DNA of 32,226 bases from Dehalococcoidia bacterium (GTDB lineage: Bacteria; Chloroflexota; Dehalococcoidia; DSTF01; JALHUB01), in contig JALHUB010000301.1 of the NCBI GenBank assembly GCA_022865685.1, positions 1-32,226 on the forward strand, read 5' to 3'. Every line of letters begins with the position of its first letter. The first letter of the stretch is position 1. Below are positions 8,798 to 19,125 of this stretch, piece by piece. The notes under the pieces are model-generated. The model was not told the DNA's origin, searched no databases, and was given only the letters and a program-made list of their open reading frames with translations. The translations under genes were made by a program, and so were the position numbers.

Positions 8798-9934
8798 GTG
8801 GGCAACGATGGCACAAGAGTAGTGGTATTGGGGGTCGGTCTCCACCCCTTCGGTCGCTTTCCCGAGAAGAGCATGTCGGACCTCGGCCGGACGGCTGCCC
8901 TGGAGGCGATGAAGGACGCCGGCGTCAGCTACAACGACATCCAGGCCGGCTATTGCGGCCGCGTGGTGGCGTCTACGGGCGTAGGGCTGAACATTTTCGA
9001 AGAGCTGGGCTCCACGGGAATCCCCGTCACCAACGTGGAGCTGGCCTGCGCCAGCTCCTCTCGCGCGGCGGAGTTCGCGGCGACGGCAATCAAGGCCGGC
9101 GTCCACGACATGTGCATGGTCGTCGGCGTCGAGAAGATGCCGCGCGGCATGCTGGACTTGGGTCAGAGCGGCGGCGGCGGAATGAGCTTCGCGGGCGCGA
9201 TGGGCTTGGCGCTCCTCCCGGGCGAGTACGCGATGCAGGCGCGACGACACATGGCGCTCCACGGCAGCAAGCGAGAGCACTTCGCACAGGTGTCCGTGAA
9301 GGCGCACAAGAACGGCTGCCTCAATCCGTACGCCCAGTACCAGGTGCCGCTCTCGCTGGAAGAGGTGATGAACTCGCGGATGGTCGCCGATCCGATCACG
9401 CTCTACCAGTGCTGCCCCACCAGCGACGGCGCATCGGCGGTTGTGCTCTGCTCGGAGGAGACGGCGCGCCGCTACACGACGAAGCCCGTCTATCTAACCG
9501 TGTCGATGGGGGCGACGCCGATCTATACGCCGGGCGAGGTGCAGCTTTCCGAAGGCCCAACTGCATGGCTGGCGCAAAGGGTGTACGAGAAGGCCGGCCT
9601 GGGCTCGGAGGACGTCGACGTAGCACAGTGCCACGATGCGTTCACGCCCGGCGAGGTGCTAACGGTCGAGAAGCTGGGTTTCTGCAAAGAGGGTGAGGGC
9701 GGCGTCTTCGTCTGGGAAGGCAACACGGAAATCACGGGCAAGAAGCCGATGAACACCGACGGCGGCCTTCTCAGTCGCGGGCACCCCATGGGCGCGACCG
9801 GCGGCGCCATGATCACTGAAATCGTGCGACAGTTGCGCGGTCAGGCGGGGCCGCGGCAGGTCGCGAATGCCAGGGTGGGCATGATCCACAACGCCGGTGT
9901 CGGCGGCATTCAATTGTCAATCCTCACGACCTAG
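8798..9934 (+). CDS. Thiolase family protein (SCP2/lipid-transfer type)
   Basis: A 378-residue thiolase-fold enzyme, probably working on acyl-CoA with the DUF35 protein encoded just before it. The nucleophilic Cys is Cys84 in ELACASSS, His279 lies in QCHDAFTPGE, and His329 is in RGHPMGATGG. The C-terminal motif is HNAGVGG (364-370), lacking the second Cys of canonical acetyl-CoA acetyltransferases, as in SCP2-type thiolases. It may therefore cleave or bind unusual acyl chains rather than condense acetyl-CoA. The start is GTG at 8798 with TAGGAGGA upstream (spacing about 5). Continuous coding in the same frame runs upstream but lies inside the DUF35 gene and does not resemble a thiolase. Confidence 0.9.
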   Translation: MGNDGTRVVVLGVGLHPFGRFPEKSMSDLGRTAALEAMKDAGVSYNDIQAGYCGRVVASTGVGLNIFEELGSTGIPVTNVELACASSSRAAEFAATAIKAGVHDMCMVVGVEKMPRGMLDLGQSGGGGMSFAGAMGLALLPGEYAMQARRHMALHGSKREHFAQVSVKAHKNGCLNPYAQYQVPLSLEEVMNSRMVADPITLYQCCPTSDGASAVVLCSEETARRYTTKPVYLTVSMGATPIYTPGEVQLSEGPTAWLAQRVYEKAGLGSEDVDVAQCHDAFTPGEVLTVEKLGFCKEGEGGVFVWEGNTEITGKKPMNTDGGLLSRGHPMGATGGAMITEIVRQLRGQAGPRQVANARVGMIHNAGVGGIQLSILTT

Positions 9935-9959
9935 CCCAAGGGCGAGCCCCGATAGCGCG

Positions 9960-9988
9960 TTGACGCCGTCCGATCGACGCTGTAAGAT
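9960..9988 (+). promoter_or_regulatory. Promoter of rex
   Basis: TTGACG (9960-9965), exactly 17 nt, then TAAGAT (9983-9988). Both boxes are one mismatch from consensus. Predicted start near 9995, inside the Rex-like operator described next, with a leader of about 100 nt to rex. Confidence 0.7.
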
Positions 9989-10005
9989 TGTGCAGAAATT
10001 CGCAA
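9988..10005 (+). promoter_or_regulatory. Candidate Rex operator upstream of rex
   Basis: TTGTGCAGAAATTCGCAA matches the known Rex site TTGTGAAATATTTCACAA at 13 of 18 positions by hand count, including the outer TTGTG and CAA. It begins on the last base of the -10 box and covers the predicted start site, so Rex bound here would block transcription. Autoregulation is common for Rex. Confidence 0.65.
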
Positions 10006-10098
10006 TCGTCGCCAAGGAGGGCGGCGCACCTCGGCGACCGGGAACGAGGCTCGTTCGGTGGTTCGTCGGGGTTGTGTGTCGTTTGTCGGAGGATGGCA

Positions 10099-10734
10099 AT
10101 GACAACGCTTCTCGGTGTTCCGGAAGTGGTAATCGATAGGCTGCCGGTATACGCGCGGATGCTCGCGATCCTTGAGAGCCAGGGCCGCCAGGTTGTCAGC
10201 TCGCAGGAGTTGGGCGATGAGTTGGGCGTGACTCCGGCCCAGATACGCAAAGACCTCAGCTATTTCGGACGTTTCGGCAAGCAGGGCCGCGGCTACAATG
10301 TGCAGCATCTCACCGGCGAGTTGCGGCGGATCCTGGGTCTCGATCAGGAATGGACGATGGTCCTGGTAGGCGTGGGAAACCTCGGCCGCGCCATCCTGAG
10401 CTACAGGGGATTCGCGCCGGAGGGGTTCAAGATCATCGCCGCCTTCGATACCCATTCGGATACCGTGGGAAGGACGCTCGGGGGCATCCGCGTCTACAAC
10501 GTCAAGAACCTGCCTCAGTTCTTGAAGAACAGCCCCGCAGACATCGGCATCGTCGCCGTGAATGCCGTTGCCGCTCAGGAAGTTGCGGACATTCTCGTGG
10601 GCTGCGGCATCAAGGGGCTCCTCAACTACGCGCCGGTAGCGCTGCGAGTGCCGGACGGGACTCAGTTGAAGGACATCGAGCCGGTGCTCGCCCTTCAGAG
10701 CATGACCTACTACCTGAAAGGCACCTCTCCCTAG
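10099..10734 (+). CDS. rex: Redox-sensing transcriptional repressor Rex
   Basis: A 211-residue repressor, exactly the usual length. Rex binds operator DNA when the NADH/NAD+ ratio is low and releases it when NADH rises. The N-terminal winged helix carries SSQELGDELGVTPAQIRKDLSYFGRFGKQGRGYNV (about 34-68), the DNA-recognition hallmark. The Rossmann domain begins with VGVGNLGRAI (90-99). The C-terminal helix for domain swapping ends with ..YYLKG. An ATG six nt upstream abuts GGAGG directly, so the ATG at 10099 (spacing 6) is preferred. Only 13 nt separate its stop from the end of the convergent mreB gene. Confidence 0.96.
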   Translation: MTTLLGVPEVVIDRLPVYARMLAILESQGRQVVSSQELGDELGVTPAQIRKDLSYFGRFGKQGRGYNVQHLTGELRRILGLDQEWTMVLVGVGNLGRAILSYRGFAPEGFKIIAAFDTHSDTVGRTLGGIRVYNVKNLPQFLKNSPADIGIVAVNAVAAQEVADILVGCGIKGLLNYAPVALRVPDGTQLKDIEPVLALQSMTYYLKGTSP

Positions 10735-10747
10735 ACCCCCTGTATCG

Positions 10748-11778
<1,031 letters not shown>

Positions 11779-11779
<1 letters not shown>

Positions 11780-13074
11780 CAGCCTCCCCCAAGCCTGTTC
11801 TCTTCACTACCCGCGGCGTCGAGACGCTCCACACAGCCCCCCAACGATCTCAGCTTCTCGTCGAACCGCTCGTAGCCGCGGTCCAGGTGGAATATGTCAC
11901 TGATCTCTGTCTTCCCTTCCGCGGTCAGAGCCGCGAGCACGAGTGCGGCGCCCGCCCTGAGGTCGACGGCGCGCACGTTGGCGGCGTAGAGCGGCGTCGG
12001 GCCGCTGATGATCACCGTCGTGCCGGAGGTGATCACCTCGGCGCCCATCTTCCGCAGCTCCGCGACGTAGAGAAGGCGGTTCTCGAAGACTCTCTCGTAT
12101 ATGGAACTTACGCCCTTCGCCTGGGTCAGGAGCGTCGCCAGGGGCGCCTGCAAGTCCGTGGCGAGGCCCGGATAGGGCACCGCCTGGGCGTTTATCGCCT
12201 GGAGCGACCCGGTGCCCCTGACGCGGAGCACTCCGTCCGTCTCCTCGACCTTCACGCCCGCCTCGTTCAGCTTCCATATGAGCGCATCGAGCTGCTGCGG
12301 GACGCCCTCCGCGATCTCGACGTCGCCCTGCGTGGCGGCAGCAGCGATGGCGAAGGTCCCCGCCTCGATGCGGTCCGGGATTATGCGGTGCCGGGCGCCG
12401 TGCAGCTCGCCCACGCCCTCAATCTCTATTGTGTGCCTGCCGGCGCCGGAGATACGCGCTCCCATCTGGGTAAGCATCTCGACCAGGTTCTCGATCTCCG
12501 GCTCGGCGGCGGCGTTGACGAGGGTCGTTCGTCCCTCGGCGAGAGTGGCGGCGAGTATGAGGTTTTGGGTGCCGAGGACACTCGGGTAGTCGAGGAAGAT
12601 CCTGCTGCCGCGCAGTCGGTTCGTGCGGGCGACGAACTTGTCGCCCTCGTGGCTCACGGCAGCGCCGAGGACGCGAAAACCCGCGAGGTGCACGTTCAGC
12701 GGTCGCAGTCCGATTATGTCGCCGCCGGGGGGGCAGCAGGCCGCCTCGCCGAACCGTGTGAGGAGGGGACCCATGACCAGGAAGCTACCCCTGAGATGGG
12801 TGGCCAGGTCGCTCGGCGCCGCCAGTGTGTTGACGCCCGCCGCGTTAACGCGCAGCGAGGAGGGCGAAGTGTGCTCTACGGTGGCGCCGAGGGCACGGAG
12901 GATTTCCACCATGAAGCGAACGTCGCCGATTACAGGAACGTTTTCCAGGTAGCAGTCGTCGGACGTGAGGAGAGTGGCGGCCATGGTGTGGATCGCGGCG
13001 TTCTTGTTGCCGCTGATTCGCACCTTGCCCTCTAGGCGATGCCCGCCCTCTACGAGAAAACGGTCTCCTGTCAC
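11779..13074 (-). CDS. murA: UDP-N-acetylglucosamine 1-carboxyvinyltransferase (MurA), Cys-to-Asp variant
   Basis: A 431-residue enzyme that transfers enolpyruvate from PEP to UDP-GlcNAc, the first committed step of peptidoglycan synthesis. Landmarks: substrate-binding SGNKNAA with Lys24, the active-site loop PPGGDIIGLRP (115-125), DYPSVLGTQNLILAA, YPGLATDLQAP with the catalytic Asp, and RGYERFDEKL near the C-terminus. The residue corresponding to E. coli Cys115 is Asp119, which in other bacteria confers fosfomycin insensitivity. The start is GTG at 13074 with a weak GGCGGG ahead. Its stop overlaps the mreB start by one base. Confidence 0.95.
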
Positions 13075-13107
13075 GGTCCCGCCAATCGTCTCGGTACTTC
13101 GGGGTTA

Positions 13108-13136
13108 ACACTATCATCACGGCTACGCGACTTCAA
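13108..13136 (-). promoter_or_regulatory. Putative promoter for murA-mreB
   Basis: On the minus strand, TTGAAG (13136-13131), 17 nt, TAGTGT (13113-13108), about 35 nt before the murA GTG. It would let murA-mreB be transcribed apart from the ATP synthase operon, whose last stop lies 169 nt upstream. Only moderate agreement with consensus. Confidence 0.4.
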
Positions 13137-13243
13137 GCCGCTGCCGGGCACGGCTGTCTGCCGGCTGGCGCTGGTGAAATGTGATGCGCGCGCGACAGGA
13201 TATCCGGTGGAAACGGGTGCCGGCGGCGCGATGGTGAAGAGGG

Positions 13244-13696
13244 TTAGCGAGAGCTCTGGTCCGGCCCTGCTCCCGGACCGGACCGCCGGCGCTTTCGCTC
13301 CGCGACCTTCAGCCGGATGAGGGAGCGGCGCAGCTCCGCCTGAATGCGGGTGAGGTCGACCGCCGCTTCGCGACCGGCTAGGGCTCTCTCCGCGCGGGCC
13401 CGCGCTTCCTGCGCCCTGGCGATGTCGATCTCCTCCGCCCGCTCGGCGGACTCGGCGAGGATGACGACTTTGTCGTCGCGCACTTCCAGGAAGCCACCGG
13501 TCACCATCATGTAGGTCTCGTCGGCGCCGGCCTTCTGGAGGCGCAGCTCGCCGGGGACGAGGGACGTTATGAAGGACGCGTGTGAAGGCAGCACGGTCAG
13601 TTCTCCCGCTGCGCCCGGCGCGACGACGGCATCGATCTCCGTGTCGGAGAAGACGACGCGCTCCGCCGTTATAACGTCAACACTCAGCTTTGCCAT
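13244..13696 (-). CDS. atpC: F-type ATP synthase epsilon subunit
   Basis: A 150-residue central-stalk subunit that links rotor and catalytic head and can inhibit ATP hydrolysis. The N-terminal beta sandwich is recognisable: VDVITAERVVFSDTEIDAVVAPGAAGELTVLPSHASFITSLVPGEL and GGFLEVRDDKVVILAESAE. The C-terminal helical hairpin (about 85-140) is present in full length. GAGAGGAAGC precedes the ATG at 13696. Last gene of the atp operon, 39 nt after atpD. Confidence 0.94.
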   Translation of the reverse strand: MAKLSVDVITAERVVFSDTEIDAVVAPGAAGELTVLPSHASFITSLVPGELRLQKAGADETYMMVTGGFLEVRDDKVVILAESAERAEEIDIARAQEARARAERALAGREAAVDLTRIQAELRRSLIRLKVAERKRRRSGPGAGPDQSSR

Positions 13697-13735
13697 CGAT
13701 TGCTTCCTCTCGCCGCCGGCGCAGCCCTTGCGGCG

Positions 13736-15139
13736 CTATGCGCGCGCTCCGGCGGCCAGCTTCTCGGCTGCCTCCCGCGCGTCCTCAATCGTGCCGACCA
13801 TGTAGAACGCCTGCTCCGGCAGGTCATCGTGCTTGCCGTCCAGGATCTCGTTGAAGCCGCGGACGGTCTCGCGCACCGGAACGTAGCGACCGGGCCGGCC
13901 CGTGAACGGCTCCGCGACGAACATGGGCTGGGAGAGGAAGCGCTGGATCCGGCGCGCCCTCTGCACCGTCAGCTTGTCCTCCTCCGAAAGCTCCTCCATA
14001 CCGAGGATGGCGATGATGTCCTGGAGGTCCTTGTAGCGCTGAAGCACCTGCTGCACGCCGCGCGCCGCCCGGTAGTGGTCCTCGCCGACGACGTTGGGGT
14101 CGAGGATACGCGAGAAGGAGATCAGCGGGTCGACCGCGGGGTAGAGCCCCTGCTCGGTGAGGGCGCGGTCGAGGGCGACGACGCCGTCGAGGTGGCCGAA
14201 GGTGGTCGCCACGCCCGGGTCGGTGTAGTCGTCCGCCGGGACATAGATGGCCTGGAAGGAGGTGATGGAGCCCTTGTTCGTCGAGGTGATGCGCTCCTCC
14301 AGGTCGCCGATTTCTGTCGACAGCGTCGGCTGATAGCCGACGGCGGAGGGCATGCGCCCCAGGAGAGCCGAGACCTCCATTCCGGCGAGCGTGTAGCGGT
14401 AGATGTTGTCGATGAACAGGAGGACGTCCTGGCCCTCCCGGTCGCGGAAGTACTCCGCCATCGTCAGGCCCGACAGACCGATGCGCAGACGCACGCCGGG
14501 GGGCTCGTTCATCTGCCCGAAGACGAGCACCGTCTTCTCGATGACGCCGGAGGCCCGCATCTCGTGCCAGAGGTCGTTTCCCTCGCGAGAGCGCTCCCCG
14601 ACGCCGGCGAATACGGAGGTGCCTCCGTGCTCGGTGGCGATGTTGCGAATGAGCTCCTGGATAATCAGCGTCTTGCCGACGCCGGCGCCGCCGTAAGCTC
14701 CGACCTTGCCGCCCCTGGTGAACGGCGTGATCAGGTCGATGACCTTCATTCCCGTTTCAAGCATCTGGACGGTGGTCGCCTGCTCCTCGAAAGAGGGCGG
14801 CGTGCGGTGAATTGGGCTGCGCTCCTTTGTCTCAACCGTGCCGAGATTGTCGATGGGCTCGCCGACGATGTTGAACAGACGGCCGAGGGTCTCATGACCG
14901 ACAGGGATGGTTATCGGCTGTCCGGCATCAACTGCGACGGCGCCGCGGCCCAGGCCGTCCGTGGTGCCCATTGCCAGACAGCGCACCCAGTTGTTGCCCA
15001 GGTGTTGCTGTACCTCAGCGACGAGCTTGCCGTCGCCCATCTCGATCTCGACGGCATTGTAGATCTGGGGGAGTTCGTCAGGCGGGAACTCCACGTCGAC
15101 CACAGTGCCGATGATCTGCACAACCTTCCCCTTAGCCAT
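13736..15139 (-). CDS. atpD: F-type ATP synthase beta subunit
   Basis: The 467-residue catalytic subunit of F1. Walker A is GGAGVGKT (150-157), followed by GVGERSREGNDL (about 179-190). Walker B lies in VLLFIDNIYR, and the DELSEED-loop equivalent is EELSEEDK in the C-terminal domain. Length and motifs are normal, so an active catalytic site is expected. A GGAGGT precedes the ATG at 15139, and atpG ends 13 nt upstream. Confidence 0.98.
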   Translation of the reverse strand: MAKGKVVQIIGTVVDVEFPPDELPQIYNAVEIEMGDGKLVAEVQQHLGNNWVRCLAMGTTDGLGRGAVAVDAGQPITIPVGHETLGRLFNIVGEPIDNLGTVETKERSPIHRTPPSFEEQATTVQMLETGMKVIDLITPFTRGGKVGAYGGAGVGKTLIIQELIRNIATEHGGTSVFAGVGERSREGNDLWHEMRASGVIEKTVLVFGQMNEPPGVRLRIGLSGLTMAEYFRDREGQDVLLFIDNIYRYTLAGMEVSALLGRMPSAVGYQPTLSTEIGDLEERITSTNKGSITSFQAIYVPADDYTDPGVATTFGHLDGVVALDRALTEQGLYPAVDPLISFSRILDPNVVGEDHYRAARGVQQVLQRYKDLQDIIAILGMEELSEEDKLTVQRARRIQRFLSQPMFVAEPFTGRPGRYVPVRETVRGFNEILDGKHDDLPEQAFYMVGTIEDAREAAEKLAAGARA

Positions 15140-15152
15140 GTGAACCTCCGTC

Positions 15153-16028
15153 CTATCCGGCCGATCTCAGGGCCTCAGCGCCGCCGGCGATGTCCAGCAG
15201 CTCCTTGGTGATCGTCTCCTGGCGTACCTTGTTATAAGTAAGAGTGAGGTCATCGACCATCTCGTTCGCGGCTTCCGTTGCGCTGCGCATGGAGACCATA
15301 CGCGCCGATTGCTCGCTGGCGCTTTTCTCCAGAATAGTCTCGTACACCTGCCTCTCTACGTAGCGCGGTAGGAGGTCGTCGAAGACCTCAGCGGGTGAGG
15401 GCTCATAGATGTACTGCACCGACATCGTGGACTCGCGCGGCGGGATCTCGATGGGCAGCAGTTGGCGCATCTCGGGCCGCTGCGCCATTGTGTTAATGAA
15501 CAGCGGGAAGACCAGGTAGACGCGGTCCACGCCGCCCGAGATGTACTCCTCCATGAGGATGCGGGCCAGCGGCCTCGCGTCGTCGATAGAAGGGTAGTCG
15601 CTGAGGTTGGTGAACTCGGCGATCACGGGAAGTCCGGTGCGGCCGAGGAAATCGCGCGCCTTGCGGCCTACCGCGACCGTCTTCACTTCCAGGTCCTGAT
15701 GCTCAAGGACGAAGGAGGCGGTGAACCGGTTGAGGTTGGCGTTGAGGCCGCCGCAGAGGCCGCGGTCGGTGCTGATAAGAACGATGGCGACCCGTTCCGC
15801 CTCGCGCTGCGCCAGCAGAGGGTGTGGCGCCTCCTGGCGCTGGCTCTGGATGCTTTCCTGGAGATCGGAGAGCATCTGGCGCATCTTCTCGGCGTAGGGG
15901 CGCGCCGCCAGTGCGCTGAGTTGGGCGCGTCGCATCTTCGATGCAGCGACCATCTCCATTGCACGGGTGATCTTCGCCGTGTTGGTTACGGAGCGGATGC
16001 GTCTGCGGATTTCGCGAATAGTCGCCAT
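15153..16028 (-). CDS. atpG: F-type ATP synthase gamma subunit
   Basis: The 291-residue rotor shaft of F1. The conserved N-terminal helix is MATIREIRRRIRSVTNTAKITRAMEMVAASKMRRAQ-like (described here in parts: REIRRRIRSV, AKITRAMEMVAASKM). The C-terminal helix contains MRSATEAANEMVDDLTLTYNKVRQ, followed by ITKELLDIAGGAEAL. The middle Rossmann-like domain has STDRGLCGGLNANL. The ATG at 16028 lies 6 nt after the atpA stop, indicating tight co-translation. Confidence 0.97.
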   Translation of the reverse strand: MATIREIRRRIRSVTNTAKITRAMEMVAASKMRRAQLSALAARPYAEKMRQMLSDLQESIQSQRQEAPHPLLAQREAERVAIVLISTDRGLCGGLNANLNRFTASFVLEHQDLEVKTVAVGRKARDFLGRTGLPVIAEFTNLSDYPSIDDARPLARILMEEYISGGVDRVYLVFPLFINTMAQRPEMRQLLPIEIPPRESTMSVQYIYEPSPAEVFDDLLPRYVERQVYETILEKSASEQSARMVSMRSATEAANEMVDDLTLTYNKVRQETITKELLDIAGGAEALRSAG

Positions 16029-16034
16029 GTCGAC

Positions 16035-17546
<1,512 letters not shown>

Positions 17547-17582
17547 GTCACTCTCTCCGCTACAATCGTCTTCCTACGCGAC

Positions 17583-18164
17583 TCAACTGCTTTCCGCGGC
17601 GCTGCTCTCCCCAAGGGCCGGGGTCCAGCCGCCGCTTCCTTGCAGACTCTTCTTGAGGGCGCCAAGCCTGCTGCGTGTGCTGCCGTCGATGAGCGTGTCG
17701 CCGATGCGTGCGATGAGACCGCCGACGATCTCTGGGTCAACCATTTGCTCGACGCTCACCGTCTTGCCGGTGATCTGGCCCAGTCTGGCGGCGATTTCCG
17801 CCGCCTGCCCGTCGCTAAGGGGCACGGCCGTGGTCACTGTGGCCCGTGCCCGTCCCTCATGCGCGTCGAGCAGATTCCCGAACTCCTCGCGCACCTGGCC
17901 GGCCAGCCGAATGCGGCGCTTTGCCACCAGGAGACGGGCCAGGTTCAGGACCGCCGGGTCAACGTCGGGTAGGGCCGCCTTGAAAAGGATGTCTTTCTCA
18001 GCGTCCGGCACCCTGTCGCTCTGCAGCACCGCGGCTGCCTGGGGCTGGGCGACGAGGTCGACTAGCGCGTCCAGATCGCCGAGCCAGCGGTCGGGGTCGC
18101 CCTGCTCGAGGGCCACCGCGAAGGCTGCCTGCGCATAACGCTTGGCTGCTATGTCAATTCTCAT
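17583..18164 (-). CDS. atpH: F-type ATP synthase delta subunit
   Basis: A 193-residue peripheral-stalk subunit that joins subunit b to the top of F1. Recognised from the N-terminal IAAKRYAQAAFAVALEQ, the central LARLLVAKRRIRLAGQVREEF region and the C-terminal VDPEIVGGLIARIGDTLIDGSTRSRLGALKKSL, the OSCP/delta signature. An upstream in-frame ATG at 18215 would add 17 polar residues; the ATG at 18164 matches the family start, although its Shine-Dalgarno is weak (GGGCG). The gene sits between atpF and atpA as usual. Confidence 0.92.
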   Translation of the reverse strand: MRIDIAAKRYAQAAFAVALEQGDPDRWLGDLDALVDLVAQPQAAAVLQSDRVPDAEKDILFKAALPDVDPAVLNLARLLVAKRRIRLAGQVREEFGNLLDAHEGRARATVTTAVPLSDGQAAEIAARLGQITGKTVSVEQMVDPEIVGGLIARIGDTLIDGSTRSRLGALKKSLQGSGGWTPALGESSAAESS

Positions 18165-18224
18165 GTTTACGCCCGGTCCCGGGACGGCGCGGTCGTCGCG
18201 CCCCTCTCGGTCCAATCGGAGCTG

Positions 18225-18767
18225 CTACTGCTGCTGCGCGCCCTGTCCCTGGAAACTCGACTGCGCCAGCACTTCCTCGATGAGGCGCTCGTGGGCCTGC
18301 TTGTCCAGGGACTGGTTGATGACCTTCTCGGCGGCGGCTATCGTCAGATCTGCGAACTCGCGACGGATCTGGGCGATAGCCTCATCGCGCTCCAGGGCGA
18401 CCGCGTTGCGCGCCCGCGCGATAAGCAATTCGCCCTCGGCCTGGGCCTGCTGGCGGGCCTCTTCCTGCATGCGGTTCGCGATCTGCTGCGTCTGACCGAT
18501 GAGCCCCTGGCCCTCCTGTCGCGCTTCTTCGAGCCGCTTCTGGACTGTGACGTCAGCCTGGGCGGCCTCCTCCTTCATCTTCTCCGCTGCCTCAAGCCCT
18601 TCCCTGATTCGCTGCGAGCGCTGGTCCATCATGCGGAGGATCGGCTTGTACGCTATCATCCGCATCAGTGCGAGCAGGACGGCGAATCCGATTAGCTGCG
18701 CCAGGAGTCCGGGCAGGTTAATGCCAAGAGCACCGATTCCCAAGACAGTGATTCCGTGGATATCCAC
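18225..18767 (-). CDS. atpF: F-type ATP synthase subunit b
   Basis: A 180-residue membrane-anchored stator subunit. One N-terminal helix (LPGLLAQLIGFAVLLALMRMIAY, about 18-40) is followed by KPILRMMDQRSQRIREGLEAAE and a long charged alpha-helical/coiled-coil region to the C-terminus, as expected for the b dimer. Only one b gene is present in this operon, implying a homodimer. The start is GTG at 18767 with GAGGGGAAG upstream. Confidence 0.93.
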   Translation of the reverse strand: MDIHGITVLGIGALGINLPGLLAQLIGFAVLLALMRMIAYKPILRMMDQRSQRIREGLEAAEKMKEEAAQADVTVQKRLEEARQEGQGLIGQTQQIANRMQEEARQQAQAEGELLIARARNAVALERDEAIAQIRREFADLTIAAAEKVINQSLDKQAHERLIEEVLAQSSFQGQGAQQQ

Positions 18768-18801
18768 GATACTTCCCCTCTTCCGGGCAGGTCTTGGCTC
18801 G

Positions 18802-19065
18802 TTAGAACACGAAGCCGATCATGACGGCCACGACGAGCGAGTAGATCGCGATGGCTTCGGCGAAGGCGATGCCCAGGATCATGTTCGTGGTAATGACGGG
18901 CTGCGCCTCCGGGTTGCGGCCGAGCGCCTCCATGGCCTTACCGGTGAGCATGCCGATGGCAAGCGCCGGCACAGCTCCTCCGAAGGCCATCGCCAGGCCG
19001 GCGGCCAGGTACTTCAGGCCTAGGTTGTCTATCGCCAACAGTGGAAACAGGTTGATCAGGTCCAT
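18802..19065 (-). CDS. atpE: F-type ATP synthase subunit c
   Basis: An 87-residue proteolipid hairpin that forms the rotor ring. Helix 1 runs about 17-42, the polar loop is RNPEAQP (50-56), and helix 2 carries the ion-binding carboxylate Glu70 in GIAFAEAIAIYS. Helix 1 (GGAVPALAIGML) lacks the Gln of typical Na+-binding c subunits, so proton coupling is more likely (inference). GGAGGAG precedes the ATG. Confidence 0.95.
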   Translation of the reverse strand: MDLINLFPLLAIDNLGLKYLAAGLAMAFGGAVPALAIGMLTGKAMEALGRNPEAQPVITTNMILGIAFAEAIAIYSLVVAVMIGFVF

Positions 19066-19125
19066 ATCTCCTCCCTAAGTCTTGCTCTATTGCTTCCCAG
19101 GACGGGAAGACCGGCGTTCTGCAGC

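Noticed and set aside
13700..15211. A long open frame (503 codons) on the plus strand opposite atpD
   Set aside because: It mirrors a certain ATP synthase gene, has a protein composition rich in Arg/His/Val/Asp typical of antisense frames in GC-rich DNA, and no recognisable family. The same holds for long plus-strand frames opposite murA, mreB, atpG, aroA and MATE.
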